From Thermoanaerobacterium aotearoense (GTDB lineage: Bacteria; Bacillota; Thermoanaerobacteria; Thermoanaerobacterales; Thermoanaerobacteraceae), in assembly GCF_009905255.1 (NCBI RefSeq), contig NZ_CP047602.1, positions 2,157,501 through 2,221,500 on the forward strand: a DNA stretch of 64,000 nucleotides. The letters run 5' to 3'. The position numbers and the translations under genes are program-made. Under the pieces are notes generated by a model. It was not told the origin of the DNA, ran no database searches, and saw only the letters and a list, made by a program, of their open reading frames with translations. This document shows positions 53,457 to 63,159 of this stretch, in pieces (the first letter of the stretch is position 1; the number at the start of each line of letters is the position of its first letter).

Positions 53457-55283
53457 TTATTCAACCGTCACGCTCTTTGCGAGATTCCTTGGTTTGTCGA
53501 CGTCGCAGCCTTTTTCTACTGCCATGTAGTACGCTAAAAGCTGTAGCGGTATTACTGTTATTATTGGTGCGACTTCTTCCATAGTCTTTGGTATATAAAG
53601 GACTTTTTCGACTATACCTTCTAATTGGTTGTTACCTTTCATTGCAAAAGCAAGCACGTATCCACCTCTCGTTGTAACTTCTCTTATATTGCTTAGCATC
53701 TTTTCAAAAAGGTGTTCTTGAGTTGCTAATGCTATGACTAACGTGCCATCCTCAATAAGGGCCAATGTGCCATGCTTCAACTCACCTGCCGCATAAGCTT
53801 CTGAGTGTATATAGGATATTTCCTTTAACTTTAGTGAGCCTTCCATAGCGACAGCATAATCAAGACCTCTTCCTAAGTAGAACACATCTTTTGAATTAAA
53901 ATGGTTTGCCGCAAATTCTTGAAGCTCATCTTTATAATCAAGTATGTGCTTTGCTTTATCTGGAAGCTGCTTTAATTCATCGCAGATGGCTTTAGCATAT
54001 TCTTTATCTATTGTTCCTTTTTTAAGCGCTAAATCCAAAGCAATTAGGTATAGCGCCACAAGCTGTGTAGTATAAGCTTTTGTAGATGCAACGGCAATTT
54101 CAGGTCCTGCCCAAGTGTATATGACATCATCGGCTTCTCTTGATATAGAGCTACCCACCACATTTGTAATTGCTATAACTTTTGAGCCATTTCTTTTTGC
54201 TTCCTTTAAAGCTGCAATCGTATCAGCAGTTTCACCTGATTGGCTGACTACTATCGTCAATGTATTTTTATTTATAATAGGTTCTCTATACCTGAATTCT
54301 GATGCTATATCGACTTCTACTGGTATTCTGGCAAACTTTTCAATCACATATTTGCCAACCACACCAGCGTGATATGCCGTTCCACAAGCGACTATGAATA
54401 TCTTATCAATCTTGTCAATTTCATCTTTTGTTATATTTACTTTATCCAAAACTATTTCGTTGTCATTAACTATGCGTCCTCTTAATGTATCTTTTATAGC
54501 GTTTGGCTGTTCATGGATTTCTTTCAACATGAAATGCTCATAGCCGCCTTTTTCTGCCGACTCAACGTCCCATTTTACCTCAAATACAGATTTCTGCACA
54601 TCTTTGCCAAATGCATCTATTATCTTGACACTGTCTTTCTTAATTATCGCAATTTCTTTATCATCAAGGAAGTACACTTTTCTCGTGTGTCTCAATATGG
54701 CTGGCACGTCTGATGCAATATAGTTTTCACCATCTCCAAGGCCAACTATAAGTGGAGCATCTTTTCTTGCAGCAACTATCATATCTGGATGGTCTTTTGA
54801 AAGTACACCAAGCGCATAAGATCCCTCTATTCTATCGAGGACTTTCATAACGGCCTCTACTATATCTCCCTTGTAATAGTACTCAAGAAGATTTGCCACC
54901 ACTTCTGTATCCGTTTCTGACTTAAATGTGTAACCTTCCTCTATCAGCCTTTTCTTTAATGGCAGATAATTTTCTATTATACCGTTATGAACAACGGCAA
55001 TTATCCCGGACTGTGACAAATGTGGATGTGAATTTATATCAGATGGTTCGCCATGTGTTGCCCATCTGGTATGGCCAATTCCAACGGAACCAAAAAGATT
55101 CTCCTTTTTCAATGATTCTTCAAGCTGGCTTATTCTGCCTTTTGCCTTTTTTATATTTATGTTGCCATCATTTATTACAGCTATTCCTGCTGAGTCATAT
55201 CCTCTGTACTCCAGCTTTTTAAGTCCCTCTACTAATATTGGTGTCGCCTGTTCATCACCAATATATCCAACAATTCCACACAT
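53457..55283 (-). CDS. glmS: glutamine-fructose-6-phosphate aminotransferase
   Basis: 608 residues. The N-terminal Cys2 (MCGIVGYIGDEQATPILVEG) is the glutaminase nucleophile, with GHTRWATHG following. Two SIS domains (VVSQSGETADTIAALKEAK; GRGLDYAVAMEGSLKLKEIS) bind fructose-6-phosphate, and the protein ends DKPRNLAKSVTVE, the strongly conserved tail whose DNA is read by TnsD. It makes glucosamine-6-phosphate for the cell wall. It is controlled by the glmS ribozyme upstream. GAGGAGACATTTACT precedes the ATG. The transposon has replaced its native 3' flank. Confidence 0.97.
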   Translation of the reverse strand: MCGIVGYIGDEQATPILVEGLKKLEYRGYDSAGIAVINDGNINIKKAKGRISQLEESLKKENLFGSVGIGHTRWATHGEPSDINSHPHLSQSGIIAVVHNGIIENYLPLKKRLIEEGYTFKSETDTEVVANLLEYYYKGDIVEAVMKVLDRIEGSYALGVLSKDHPDMIVAARKDAPLIVGLGDGENYIASDVPAILRHTRKVYFLDDKEIAIIKKDSVKIIDAFGKDVQKSVFEVKWDVESAEKGGYEHFMLKEIHEQPNAIKDTLRGRIVNDNEIVLDKVNITKDEIDKIDKIFIVACGTAYHAGVVGKYVIEKFARIPVEVDIASEFRYREPIINKNTLTIVVSQSGETADTIAALKEAKRNGSKVIAITNVVGSSISREADDVIYTWAGPEIAVASTKAYTTQLVALYLIALDLALKKGTIDKEYAKAICDELKQLPDKAKHILDYKDELQEFAANHFNSKDVFYLGRGLDYAVAMEGSLKLKEISYIHSEAYAAGELKHGTLALIEDGTLVIALATQEHLFEKMLSNIREVTTRGGYVLAFAMKGNNQLEGIVEKVLYIPKTMEEVAPIITVIPLQLLAYYMAVEKGCDVDKPRNLAKSVTVE

Positions 55284-55314
55284 AGTAAATGTCTCCTCTC
55301 AGTATTTTTATTAA

Positions 55315-55461
55315 GTTATCCCTGCTCAAACCGCTCTATGCCAATGGTCACCCATGGTTTTCCCGGTTCTCTATCGGCCGCAGGAAGCCGCAGGGCATCC
55401 GCCGATAACTCGATTAACCCTGTCCTCGTCAACTTAGAGTTTCCCCTAAGCCCAGGCGCTT
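55315..55461 (-). promoter_or_regulatory. glmS ribozyme (glucosamine-6-phosphate-activated)
   Basis: On the minus strand the cleavage-site AAAGCGCC (55455-55462) is followed by TGGGCTTAGG...CTAAGTTGACGAGG, CAGGGTTAATCGAG, ATCGGCGGATGCCCTGCGGC, CCGATAGAG, GAACCGGGAAAACCATGGGT and GCATAGAGCGG...GCAGGGAT. These are the P1, P2 and pseudoknot core and P3-P4 elements of the ribozyme in order. Binding of GlcN6P would cleave the mRNA leader 5' of the core, leading to its decay. Confidence 0.95.
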
Positions 55462-55551
55462 TTATTCAGTTGTGTGTTTCATAGGCATTCCCCCTTTCAA
55501 AGTATTTAATATATCAATAAGGAAGTAATAATACCTCCTTTATTGACATAG

Positions 55552-56895
55552 TTATCCTAACTTCTTTTCAATCAAATTTGCCAATTCTCTGGCCATTGAT
55601 TCTATCTTTTCTTGATCTTTACCTTCTACCATCACTCTCACTAATGGCTCTGTTCCTGAAGGTCTTATAAGGACTCGACCTTCTCCTTTCATCTCTTCCT
55701 CGAGTTTTTCTATCTCTCTAGCTATATCTTCATCGTCCATGTATTTATATTTCAGCTCATTTTTAACTTTTGCATTTATCAAAACTTGCGGATATGATAC
55801 CATGACATTGGCCAATTGTGACATCTTTTCACCACTTTTAACGAGCAATTCTGCTACTTTTAAAGCAGTTATCTCGCCATCGCCTGTTGTGTTGTGATCG
55901 AGGAAAATTATGTGTCCTGATTGTTCACCGCCTATTGAATAACCATTTTTCACCATTTCCTCTAAGACATATCTATCTCCAACTTTTGTCTTTACTACAT
56001 CTATTCCATTTTGCTTTAATGCTATGTCTAATCCTATATTGCTCATAACCGTAACGACAACTGTATTTTTATTTAGTTTTCCTGTATTTTTAAGATGTAT
56101 ACCACACATAGCCATTATGTGGTCTCCGTCCACAACATCGCCATTTTCATCAACAGCAATAAGCCTGTCTGCATCACCATCAAAAGCAAATCCTACATCA
56201 GCACCTGTTCCAGCCACGATCTCTTGAAGCACTTTTGGATTTGTAGATCCACATTTGACATTTATTTTTTCTCCATTTGGATGTGAACCGTATAATATCA
56301 CGTCTGCGCCTAATTCGTGAAAAAGTATCGGTGCAACTGTGCTGCTTGCGCCGTATGCACAATCTAAAACTACTCTAAGTCCTTTTAAATCACAGTCTAT
56401 AGTAGATTTCAAAAATTCGATGTAATCCCTCTGTGCACTCTTACTTTCTACTGCATTTCCAACATCCAAGCCTGTAGGTGTTGGCAACTGGCTTTTTTCA
56501 TTTATTATCTTCTCTATTTTGTCTTCTACTTCATCAGGAAGCTTATATCCATCTTTATTAAAAAATTTGATGCCATTGTACTCCACAGGATTATGTGACG
56601 CTGAAATGACAACACCAGCATCTAATTTATAATGTCTTGTTAAATATGCAACAGCAGGCGTAGGTATAATACCAGCATCTATGACCTCTGCTCCAACAGA
56701 CGTAAGTCCCGCTGTCAATGCACTCTGAAGCATATCTCCAGACACTCTGCTGTCTCGTCCTATTAAAATTTTTGGCCTTCTTGAACATTCCGTTAGGACG
56801 TATGCGCCAGCTCTTCCAAGCTCAAATGCAAGTTGTGGCGTAAGATCTTTGTTGGCAATCCCTCTTACACCATCTGTGCCAAATAATCTAGCCAT
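55552..56895 (-). CDS. glmM: phosphoglucosamine mutase
   Basis: 447 residues from ATG 56895 (MARLFGTDGVRGIANKDLTP), nine bases after AAAGGA. VVISASHNPVEYNGIKFF contains the phosphoserine, GFAFDGDADRLIAVDE binds Mg, and RPSGTEPLVRVMVEGKD closes the phosphate site. It converts GlcN6P to GlcN1P for UDP-GlcNAc synthesis, next step after GlmS. Close upstream of glmS, with the ribozyme between them. Confidence 0.97.
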   Translation of the reverse strand: MARLFGTDGVRGIANKDLTPQLAFELGRAGAYVLTECSRRPKILIGRDSRVSGDMLQSALTAGLTSVGAEVIDAGIIPTPAVAYLTRHYKLDAGVVISASHNPVEYNGIKFFNKDGYKLPDEVEDKIEKIINEKSQLPTPTGLDVGNAVESKSAQRDYIEFLKSTIDCDLKGLRVVLDCAYGASSTVAPILFHELGADVILYGSHPNGEKINVKCGSTNPKVLQEIVAGTGADVGFAFDGDADRLIAVDENGDVVDGDHIMAMCGIHLKNTGKLNKNTVVVTVMSNIGLDIALKQNGIDVVKTKVGDRYVLEEMVKNGYSIGGEQSGHIIFLDHNTTGDGEITALKVAELLVKSGEKMSQLANVMVSYPQVLINAKVKNELKYKYMDDEDIAREIEKLEEEMKGEGRVLIRPSGTEPLVRVMVEGKDQEKIESMARELANLIEKKLG

Positions 56896-57028
56896 ATAAT
56901 CCATTCCTTTCAGTATCAAAAAATCATACGATAATATTTTATCACACTAATAAGCCCATTGCAATTTAACGCAAGTATGCTTAATATATGAGCAAATCCT
57001 ATGAATAATTTACCTCAATCCATCACAG

Positions 57029-57640
57029 CTATTTTAAATCATGATTATTTATAAGGCTATTTAATGAATTTAACACTTCATAAGCCATCTTATCCAAGCA
57101 ATCATTTTTATTTATCGACATATCTGGGTATATGCTTCTACCTATCGTTACAGAAATCTTTCCTGCATGTGGAAAGTACTCTCCCATAGGCAATACGCCA
57201 TCAGTTCCTCTTATGCCTACAGGTACAATTGGACATCCTGTTTTGCATGAGATATACATGGCACCTTTGTAAATTTTTATTACACTTTTGTCAAGTGATA
57301 TTCCTCCCTCTGGAAACAAAGCAATAGATCGTCCATCATCAAGCATTTTGATGGCTTTCTTTAACGCGTTTACATCTGCAGAATTTTTTTTGATAGGTAT
57401 TGTTTCTAAAGCGCTTAAAATAAAATTTAAAATAGGTATCTTATACAAATCTTTACTGGCTATGAAAAAAACTCTTCTATCGATGGAATCCATAAGGACT
57501 ACAGGGTCTAATATGCTTTTGTGATTAGCCACAAATATACATGGTCCATCCGGCAAATCATCTAATAAATCTACGTTGAGTCCAAAAAATAGGGATATAA
57601 TCGCTAAAGTAATAACCTTAATAAAATAGTACAAAATCAT
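57029..57640 (-). CDS. plsC: 1-acyl-glycerol-3-phosphate acyltransferase
   Basis: 203 residues with an N-terminal membrane helix (about 2-24), VANHKSILDPVVLMDSI (the HX4D motif) and IALFPEGGISLDK (the FPEGT-like site). It acylates lysophosphatidate at the membrane. The start ATG is preceded by AGGTGATATGA. Single gene between glmM and the oxidoreductase operon. Confidence 0.87.
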   Translation of the reverse strand: MILYYFIKVITLAIISLFFGLNVDLLDDLPDGPCIFVANHKSILDPVVLMDSIDRRVFFIASKDLYKIPILNFILSALETIPIKKNSADVNALKKAIKMLDDGRSIALFPEGGISLDKSVIKIYKGAMYISCKTGCPIVPVGIRGTDGVLPMGEYFPHAGKISVTIGRSIYPDMSINKNDCLDKMAYEVLNSLNSLINNHDLK

Positions 57641-57689
57641 TCATATCACCTATAACTATAATAGATAAAACAGCAAAAAAAGTTCTTTA

Positions 57690-57720
57690 AAAATGAAACC
57701 TCCACAATGGGAGGTTTTAT
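57690..57720 (-). terminator. terminator of the 2-oxoacid oxidoreductase operon
   Basis: AAACCTCC and GGAGGTTT pair around a short loop, overlapping the stop codon of the gamma subunit, with T-rich sequence beyond on the minus strand. Confidence 0.7.
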
Positions 57721-58277
57721 CTTGCCACAAGTTGAGAAGATATAGAAGATATAAATTCTTTGCCTCTTTCGTATGCTTTTATATTTAAAGGTATGAGATT
57801 TTCTTTGCCTTCAAAAACCTTGCCAAACGAAATTTTAATAGCAGCCTCGCTGATCATGTTTTTTAAACCCATCAAAACCCCAATCATGATTGAATTAGCC
57901 ACTTTGAGATTTCCCAGTTGATTTGCAATATCATTTGTAGGGATTCTGTATACTTCAATATCCCTTCTTTTGTGTTCTATAGTAATCAACGAGCTATTTA
58001 TAAGCAGCAATCCACCTTTTACAATATCTTGTTCATACTTTTCTAAAGAAGGCCTATTCATCGCCACAACTACAGTTGCCTCATTTATTATGGGCGAACC
58101 TACTGGTTCGTCAGATATGGTAACATGGCAGTTGGCTGTGCCTCCTCTCATCTCTGGTCCATACGACGGAAGCCATGATACGTTTTTCCCATCCATCATT
58201 CCTGCGTATGACATTATAAGCCCCATCGACATGATGCCCTGTCCACCAAATCCTGCAAATATGATCCTCTCTTCCAT
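57717..58277 (-). CDS. 2-oxoacid:ferredoxin oxidoreductase, gamma subunit
   Basis: 186 residues: IIFAGFGGQGIMSMGLIMSYA at the start and PSYGPEMRGGTANCHVTISD are the signatures of the gamma subunit of Kor/Vor/Por enzymes. VVVAMNRPSLEKYEQDI follows. It lies one base after the beta gene. Cytoplasmic, part of a D-A-B-C complex that oxidises a 2-oxoacid and CoA to acyl-CoA with ferredoxin reduction; 2-oxoglutarate or branched-chain 2-oxoacids are both possible. Confidence 0.9.
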   Translation of the reverse strand: MEERIIFAGFGGQGIMSMGLIMSYAGMMDGKNVSWLPSYGPEMRGGTANCHVTISDEPVGSPIINEATVVVAMNRPSLEKYEQDIVKGGLLLINSSLITIEHKRRDIEVYRIPTNDIANQLGNLKVANSIMIGVLMGLKNMISEAAIKISFGKVFEGKENLIPLNIKAYERGKEFISSISSQLVAR

Positions 58278-58278
58278 G

Positions 58279-59031
58279 TTATTTTTCCTCCTCTAAGGTG
58301 TTTTTGTATACACCTAATGGATAGTATTGCTCCATCTTGTCTTTTATCCATTTTAGTGCTTCATTTGGTGACATGCCCCAGTTTGTTGGACAGCTTGACA
58401 GGACTTCTATCATTGAAAAGCCTTTTTTGTTTATTTGGGCTTTGAATGCATTTTTGATCGCTTTTTTGGCGTTTAATACGTGTTTTACGTCGTACACTGA
58501 TACTCTTTCGATGTACGCTGCTCCTTCTAATGTTGACAGCATTTCACACATTTTTATTGGGTATCCGTTTGTTTCTGGTTTTCTTCCGTACGGGGTTGTG
58601 AGGGTTTCTTGCCCTATCAGTGATGTTGGTGCCATTTGGCCTCCTGTCATGCCGTATATGGCGTTGTTTATGAATATTACTGTTATGTTTTCTCCTCTTG
58701 CTGCTGCGTGTACTGTTTCTGCTGTTCCTATTGCTGCTAAGTCTCCATCTCCTTGGTATGTGAATACTATTTTGTCAGGGTGTACTCTTTTTATGCCTGT
58801 GGCTACTGCTGGTGCTCTTCCATGGGCTGCTTCTTGCATGTCACAGTTGAAGTATTCGTAGGCGAATACTGCGCATCCTACTGGTGCAACGCCTATTGCT
58901 TTGTCTAATACTCCTAATTCTTCCATTGTTTCTGCTACAAGTCTATGGACTATGCCATGCGTGCAGCCTGGACAGTAGTGAAATGGTGTGTCTGTTAGTC
59001 CTTTTGTTTTTTGAAATACTACTGTCATCAT
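58279..59031 (-). CDS. 2-oxoacid:ferredoxin oxidoreductase, beta subunit (TPP-binding)
   Basis: 250 residues; ATG 59031 overlaps the alpha stop codon. HYCPGCTHGIVHRLVAE supplies the start, TYQGDGDLAAIGTAETVHAA is the TPP-binding GDGD...N region completed by NNAIYGMTGGQMAPTS. SSCPTNWGMSPNEALKWIK is typical of VorA/KorB-type subunits. The coding strand is depleted of T at third positions, giving long but spurious open frames on the other strand. Confidence 0.92.
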   Translation of the reverse strand: MMTVVFQKTKGLTDTPFHYCPGCTHGIVHRLVAETMEELGVLDKAIGVAPVGCAVFAYEYFNCDMQEAAHGRAPAVATGIKRVHPDKIVFTYQGDGDLAAIGTAETVHAAARGENITVIFINNAIYGMTGGQMAPTSLIGQETLTTPYGRKPETNGYPIKMCEMLSTLEGAAYIERVSVYDVKHVLNAKKAIKNAFKAQINKKGFSMIEVLSSCPTNWGMSPNEALKWIKDKMEQYYPLGVYKNTLEEEK

Positions 59032-60092
59032 TTTTTCCCCCTTATTTTCTTGATTTCTTCTAATATCGCCATGGGTTCTGGTACCATTCCTCCTACTCTT
59101 CCGTAAAAGTAGACTTCTTTTTGTCCGTTGACTGCTATTTTTACGTCTTCTATCATCTGTCCCATGCTCATTTCTATGGTTAGGTAGGCTTTTACGTGGT
59201 CTTTTGTTTTTTTGAATGGTTCTTCTGGAAATGGCCATAGTGATATGGGCCTTATTAAGCCTACTTTGATGTTTTCTCTTTTTGCTATTTCGATTGCGTT
59301 TTTGGCGACTCTTGCTATTGTGCCGTATGCTACAAGTATTATTTCTGCTTCTTCGCAGTTTGTCATTTCATATCGTACTTCTTCTTTTGCTGCTTTTTGG
59401 TATTTTTTGAATATTTCTATGTTGTGTTTTTCTAATATTTGTGGGTCTAATTCTAATGAGTTTATGATGTTTCTTTTGTTTCTTGTTCCCTTGCCTGTTG
59501 TGGCCCATGGTTTTTCTTCTATTTTGTTTTCTTCTTTTTTTAGGATGTCAAAGTCTACTGGTTCCATCATTTGGCCTAGCATTCCGTCTCCTAATATCAT
59601 TACAGGGTTTCTGTATTTGTCAGCTATGTGGAATGCTTGTTGTACTAATTCTGCCATTTCTTGTATTGTTGATGGGGCCAAGACTATGAGCTTGTAGTCT
59701 CCATGTCCTCCGCCTTTTGTGGCTTGAAAGTAGTCTGATTGGGATGGCTGTATTCCTCCTAAGCCTGGTCCGCCTCTCATTATGTTGGCTATTACGCATG
59801 GTACTTCTGCTCCTGCTATATATGATATTCCTTCTTGCATCAGGCTTATCCCTGGGCTTGAGGATGTTATGAGGACTCTCGCTCCTGCTCCTCCTGCTCC
59901 GTATACCATGTTTATTGCTGATACTTCGCTTTCTGCCTGTAAGAATACTCCTCCTACTTCTGGCATTCTTTTTGCCATGTACGCTGTTACTTCGTTTTGT
60001 GGTGTTATTGGATATCCGAAATAATGCCTGCAACCGGCTTGTATTGCAGCTTCAGCCAACGCTTCATTTCCTTTCATGAGTACTTTTGCCAT
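59028..60092 (-). CDS. 2-oxoacid:ferredoxin oxidoreductase, alpha subunit
   Basis: 354 residues: KGNEALAEAAIQAGCRHYFG and YPITPQNEVTAYMAKRMPEV, QAESEVSAINMVYGAGGAGA, TSSSPGISLMQEGISYIAGA are those of VorB/KorA proteins. The C-terminal half (YGTIARVAKNAIEIAKREN, RPISLWPFPEEPFKK) is the transketolase C domain. GGGGGATATAG precedes the ATG. The same T-poor coding strand as in the beta gene is seen. The name VorB is the usual annotation, but substrate choice is unproven. Confidence 0.92.
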   Translation of the reverse strand: MAKVLMKGNEALAEAAIQAGCRHYFGYPITPQNEVTAYMAKRMPEVGGVFLQAESEVSAINMVYGAGGAGARVLITSSSPGISLMQEGISYIAGAEVPCVIANIMRGGPGLGGIQPSQSDYFQATKGGGHGDYKLIVLAPSTIQEMAELVQQAFHIADKYRNPVMILGDGMLGQMMEPVDFDILKKEENKIEEKPWATTGKGTRNKRNIINSLELDPQILEKHNIEIFKKYQKAAKEEVRYEMTNCEEAEIILVAYGTIARVAKNAIEIAKRENIKVGLIRPISLWPFPEEPFKKTKDHVKAYLTIEMSMGQMIEDVKIAVNGQKEVYFYGRVGGMVPEPMAILEEIKKIRGKK

Positions 60093-60105
60093 CTATATCC
60101 CCCTC

Positions 60106-60336
60106 TTATTTTATAACTGTTATGACTGTGTCTGGGCACATTATTGCGCAGAATCCGCAGCTTATGCATTTTTCCATATTTTCTTCTTTTATCATGGCTG
60201 GATGGTATCCTTTTACGTTTAGTTTGTCTTTGTCCATTTCTATTATGTGTTTTGGACATGCTTCAACACATAGTTCACAGCTTTTGCACAAGTTTTCGTT
60301 AAATATGACTTGCTTCAATTTCATCATCTCCATCAT
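60106..60336 (-). CDS. 2-oxoacid:ferredoxin oxidoreductase, delta (ferredoxin) subunit
   Basis: 76 residues with two 4Fe-4S motifs: [12 protein letters not shown] and [12 protein letters not shown]. It carries electrons from the TPP core to ferredoxin. The ATG overlaps the stop of the ParA-like gene (ATGA), so the start at 60336 suggests coupling; internal ATGs are possible. First subunit of the D-A-B-C series. Confidence 0.92.
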   Translation of the reverse strand: MMEMMKLKQVIFNENLCKSCELCVEACPKHIIEMDKDKLNVKGYHPAMIKEENMEKCISCGFCAIMCPDTVITVIK

Positions 60337-61007
60337 ATTTTATTCCAAGGTGTTTTCATGTAAAGATCTATAGGGAAAACGTCATATCCCATATTTTTAA
60401 GCTTTTCAGCCACATCTCTTTTAGCGGCTGTCATCTTAATGGGTATTCCTGTTTTCCTTGATACATCTTCAGTCACTTCAAGCCCTTTTATTACATCGTC
60501 TGCCATCGTCTCGTACGACAGATGTGTGTTATTTACAAGATGTGTCACTTTAATTCTTGCCGCATTTTCTACAAGAGTCATGTACTTTATTGCAGATTCT
60601 GCATCTTTTGTAAACGGCCTGTTCACATTTATTACAAAAAACACATCTACATCTTTATCAGCTAATATATTGTGATATTGCCCAAATGCGATTGCTCCTG
60701 CATCATCGCCTCCTACATCAAATACAGCATACTTTTCACCATCCTGTATGACGCTGTATATATCTCTTGATAATGCCGGCATGTCAGCATTCATGTACTT
60801 TTCATCCACACCAATTACTTTTATGCCCCATCCATCTAAAAGCTCTTTTCTAACTTCTCTTGGGCGAAAATATGGATTTACTATATCAAGATCTACTATG
60901 TCTACATCATATCCACATGTCTTTATATACCTTGCGTAATTTATAGTTATTTCTGTTTTTCCTGTGCCATAATGCCCAAGAACTACGGTAAGTCGTTTAA
61001 AATCCAT
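60333..61007 (-). CDS. ParA/MinD-like P-loop ATPase
   Basis: 224 residues from ATG 61007 ([20 protein letters not shown]), preceded by GAGGATGATTAA. The P loop is [15 protein letters not shown], and [19 protein letters not shown] and [19 protein letters not shown] are the switch regions. Several clostridial oxidoreductase operons have this gene in front; it may help insert or mature cofactors. It is coupled to the delta subunit. Confidence 0.82.
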   Translation of the reverse strand: MDFKRLTVVLGHYGTGKTEITINYARYIKTCGYDVDIVDLDIVNPYFRPREVRKELLDGWGIKVIGVDEKYMNADMPALSRDIYSVIQDGEKYAVFDVGGDDAGAIAFGQYHNILADKDVDVFFVINVNRPFTKDAESAIKYMTLVENAARIKVTHLVNNTHLSYETMADDVIKGLEVTEDVSRKTGIPIKMTAAKRDVAEKLKNMGYDVFPIDLYMKTPWNKI

Positions 61008-61035
61008 TTTAATCATCCTCTTTATAAAATGAAGA

Positions 61036-62226
61036 TCATTGAATATTGACGTCCACAGATTGTGGATTTACCTTGACTATCTTTAGATTCAAATTCGTCG
61101 TCACATTTACTGGCAATGTCTGTGTGCCTGTAGTTGCATTTGTAGCATCTACATAAGCGCTAAAATCATTGGAAGTAGCCGAATCTACTACATTTTCTGG
61201 GCCAGTGACAGTTACTACGATATTTGGATTTAAAATAGTGACATTTTTGTTGTCGCCACCTTTAACGTCTATACTGCTTATAGTGATATTATTTGTAACT
61301 ACCTTTTCAATATCTATAAAAACTTTTGCGGTGCCATCGCTTTTCACAAGGCTAACGCCATTTGGAAGGTCAAAAGGCACGTTTTCAGTGACAGAGGCAT
61401 TTTTGCCAGATATGTCTATCTGCTTAGTGTCAACGCTTTTGATGTTGTTTAATATAGAATCATCTCCTGTCACATAAACGTACTCAGGCAAGACACTTAC
61501 TTGTGCAACATCATATCCATCCATAGGTTTGCCAAATATTTTTGCATTTACAGGTACTCTTATGGCTTTGTTCACATCTATATCCACTTTAATATATCCG
61601 GGATTCACATCTACACCCTTGACTTCATTGCCATTTCTGTCTACCGGTTCAACAGGGACAGAAATGCTTACATCCTTTGATTTATTTGCCATATCAACTT
61701 GTGCTACTACATCCTTTATCAAATTCACTTTGCTTTCAGGACCAGTAATCACTACTTCACCAGGAGTCGCCACAGCAGGCTTCATAGCAAAACCATCCAT
61801 TACGGCCCCATTGACCTTTACGTGCACCGGCATTTGTACTCGTGAGACTTTGTCTACATCAAGCTTTATCTCCGAAGGATTCGCAGAGACAAATGTCACA
61901 TTTTTAGGAAGTGAACTTACTTCAACAGGCACAACATTTATTCCCTTTGTTATTATCCTGCTGACGTCTGCTTCAACCTGTATGTCTGAAGGTCTTACAT
62001 TCATCACGTCACTTCTTCGTCCTTTAATCTTGACTGTCACCGAGAAATTTTTATCTCCTATAAGAGTCAATCCCTTCTTGTCAAGCGTATTGACATTCAC
62101 TATATTTACAGGAATATTGCTTACATCATAAGATATCTCCGGGTTCTTCTCACCCATCACATAAAGCCATAATATAAATGCTATTACAACCGAAAGTATC
62201 TTTATAGGTAGATTTTTACTCAGCAT
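61036..62226 (-). CDS. cdaR: CdaR (YbbR-domain) regulator of CdaA
   Basis: 396 residues: a single N-terminal membrane helix (IKILSVVIAFILWLYVMG) and about four YbbR repeats (for instance ISYDVSNIPVNIVNVN, VRVPVNAKIFGKPMDGYDVA-like units, TGPESKVNLIKDVVAQVDM). It faces the outside and modulates the diadenylate cyclase CdaA. It overlaps the end of cdaA by 11 bases. GGGGGAATAAGC precedes the ATG. Confidence 0.92.
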   Translation of the reverse strand: MLSKNLPIKILSVVIAFILWLYVMGEKNPEISYDVSNIPVNIVNVNTLDKKGLTLIGDKNFSVTVKIKGRRSDVMNVRPSDIQVEADVSRIITKGINVVPVEVSSLPKNVTFVSANPSEIKLDVDKVSRVQMPVHVKVNGAVMDGFAMKPAVATPGEVVITGPESKVNLIKDVVAQVDMANKSKDVSISVPVEPVDRNGNEVKGVDVNPGYIKVDIDVNKAIRVPVNAKIFGKPMDGYDVAQVSVLPEYVYVTGDDSILNNIKSVDTKQIDISGKNASVTENVPFDLPNGVSLVKSDGTAKVFIDIEKVVTNNITISSIDVKGGDNKNVTILNPNIVVTVTGPENVVDSATSNDFSAYVDATNATTGTQTLPVNVTTNLNLKIVKVNPQSVDVNIQ

Positions 62227-63049
62227 GCTTATTCCCCCATTTAAACCAGTTAGAGCCTTTGCTGTCTTTTACTTTAAACATACTCAAAAGAACTTCTTTT
62301 AAAGTCTTTATATCCAAATGCCTTGATATCCTTCCGTTTTGAGCAAGTGATATAGTGCCGGTTTCTTCTGAAACTATGATTGATACGGCATCTGATACTT
62401 CTGTTACACCTATGGCAGCTCTGTGCCTTGTGCCAAGCTCAGTGCTTAAATTCTGGTTGTCAGTAAGTGGCAAAAAGCACCCAGCAGCCATTATCCTATC
62501 GCCTCTTATTATAACCGCTCCGTCATGAAGGGGAGTATTTGGTATAAAGGTATTTATGAGAAGCTCACTGGATATTTTGGAGTCTAAAGATATGCCAGTT
62601 TCTATGAGTTCATTTAAACCAGTATTTCTTTCCAAAACAATTAAAGCACCTATTTTAGATCTGGATAAAAATTGAACAGCATCACATATCTCGCTTATGA
62701 CATCGGCTATATCCTGGACTTCATCGTTTATTATAAAAAAGTTTCTCTTAATAAACTCGCTTCTACCGAGGGATTCTAATGCTCTCCTCAGTTCCGGCTG
62801 AAATACTATTAAAAGTGCTATAACGCCAACAGTCATTGCATTGCTTAATATATAATTGACTGTTCTAAGCTGCAGCCACTCGCTTAATTTTGTAAGTATT
62901 AAAAGAATTATGATTCCCTTAAATAGTTGCTCGGCTCTGGTTTTTCGTATGACTAATATAAGGCGGTACGTTACATAAGCTATTATCGCTATATCTACGA
63001 TGTCATTTATTTTCATCGTCTTTATTATTTCTATAAGGCCATTGAACAA
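62216..63049 (-). CDS. cdaA: membrane diadenylate cyclase CdaA
   Basis: 277 residues if TTG 63049 is used (AAGAGGTGAGC lies six to eight bases before it); an earlier TTG at 63070 is possible. Three N-terminal helices (about 15-90), then a DAC domain with LHDGAVIIRGDRI and LGTRHRAAIGVTEVSDA, the DGA and RHR motifs that bind ATP. It makes c-di-AMP from two ATP. The gene pair cdaA-cdaR is upstream of glmM in the same direction, as in other Firmicutes but separated here by the oxidoreductase operon. Confidence 0.93.
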   Translation of the reverse strand: MFNGLIEIIKTMKINDIVDIAIIAYVTYRLILVIRKTRAEQLFKGIIILLILTKLSEWLQLRTVNYILSNAMTVGVIALLIVFQPELRRALESLGRSEFIKRNFFIINDEVQDIADVISEICDAVQFLSRSKIGALIVLERNTGLNELIETGISLDSKISSELLINTFIPNTPLHDGAVIIRGDRIMAAGCFLPLTDNQNLSTELGTRHRAAIGVTEVSDAVSIIVSEETGTISLAQNGRISRHLDIKTLKEVLLSMFKVKDSKGSNWFKWGNKHAE

Positions 63050-63159
63050 AAAGCTCACCTCTTGAGGCAAAATTGTAAACTAATATAATTTTAGTACTTG
63101 CTCATAATAATTATACACTAATAATTCGGAAAATCCTATAAACTTAGTAGATTAAATTA

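Noticed and set aside
58337..60024. Long plus-strand open frames opposite the oxidoreductase genes
   Set aside because: They mirror the T-poor codon use of well-supported genes on the minus strand and match no family.
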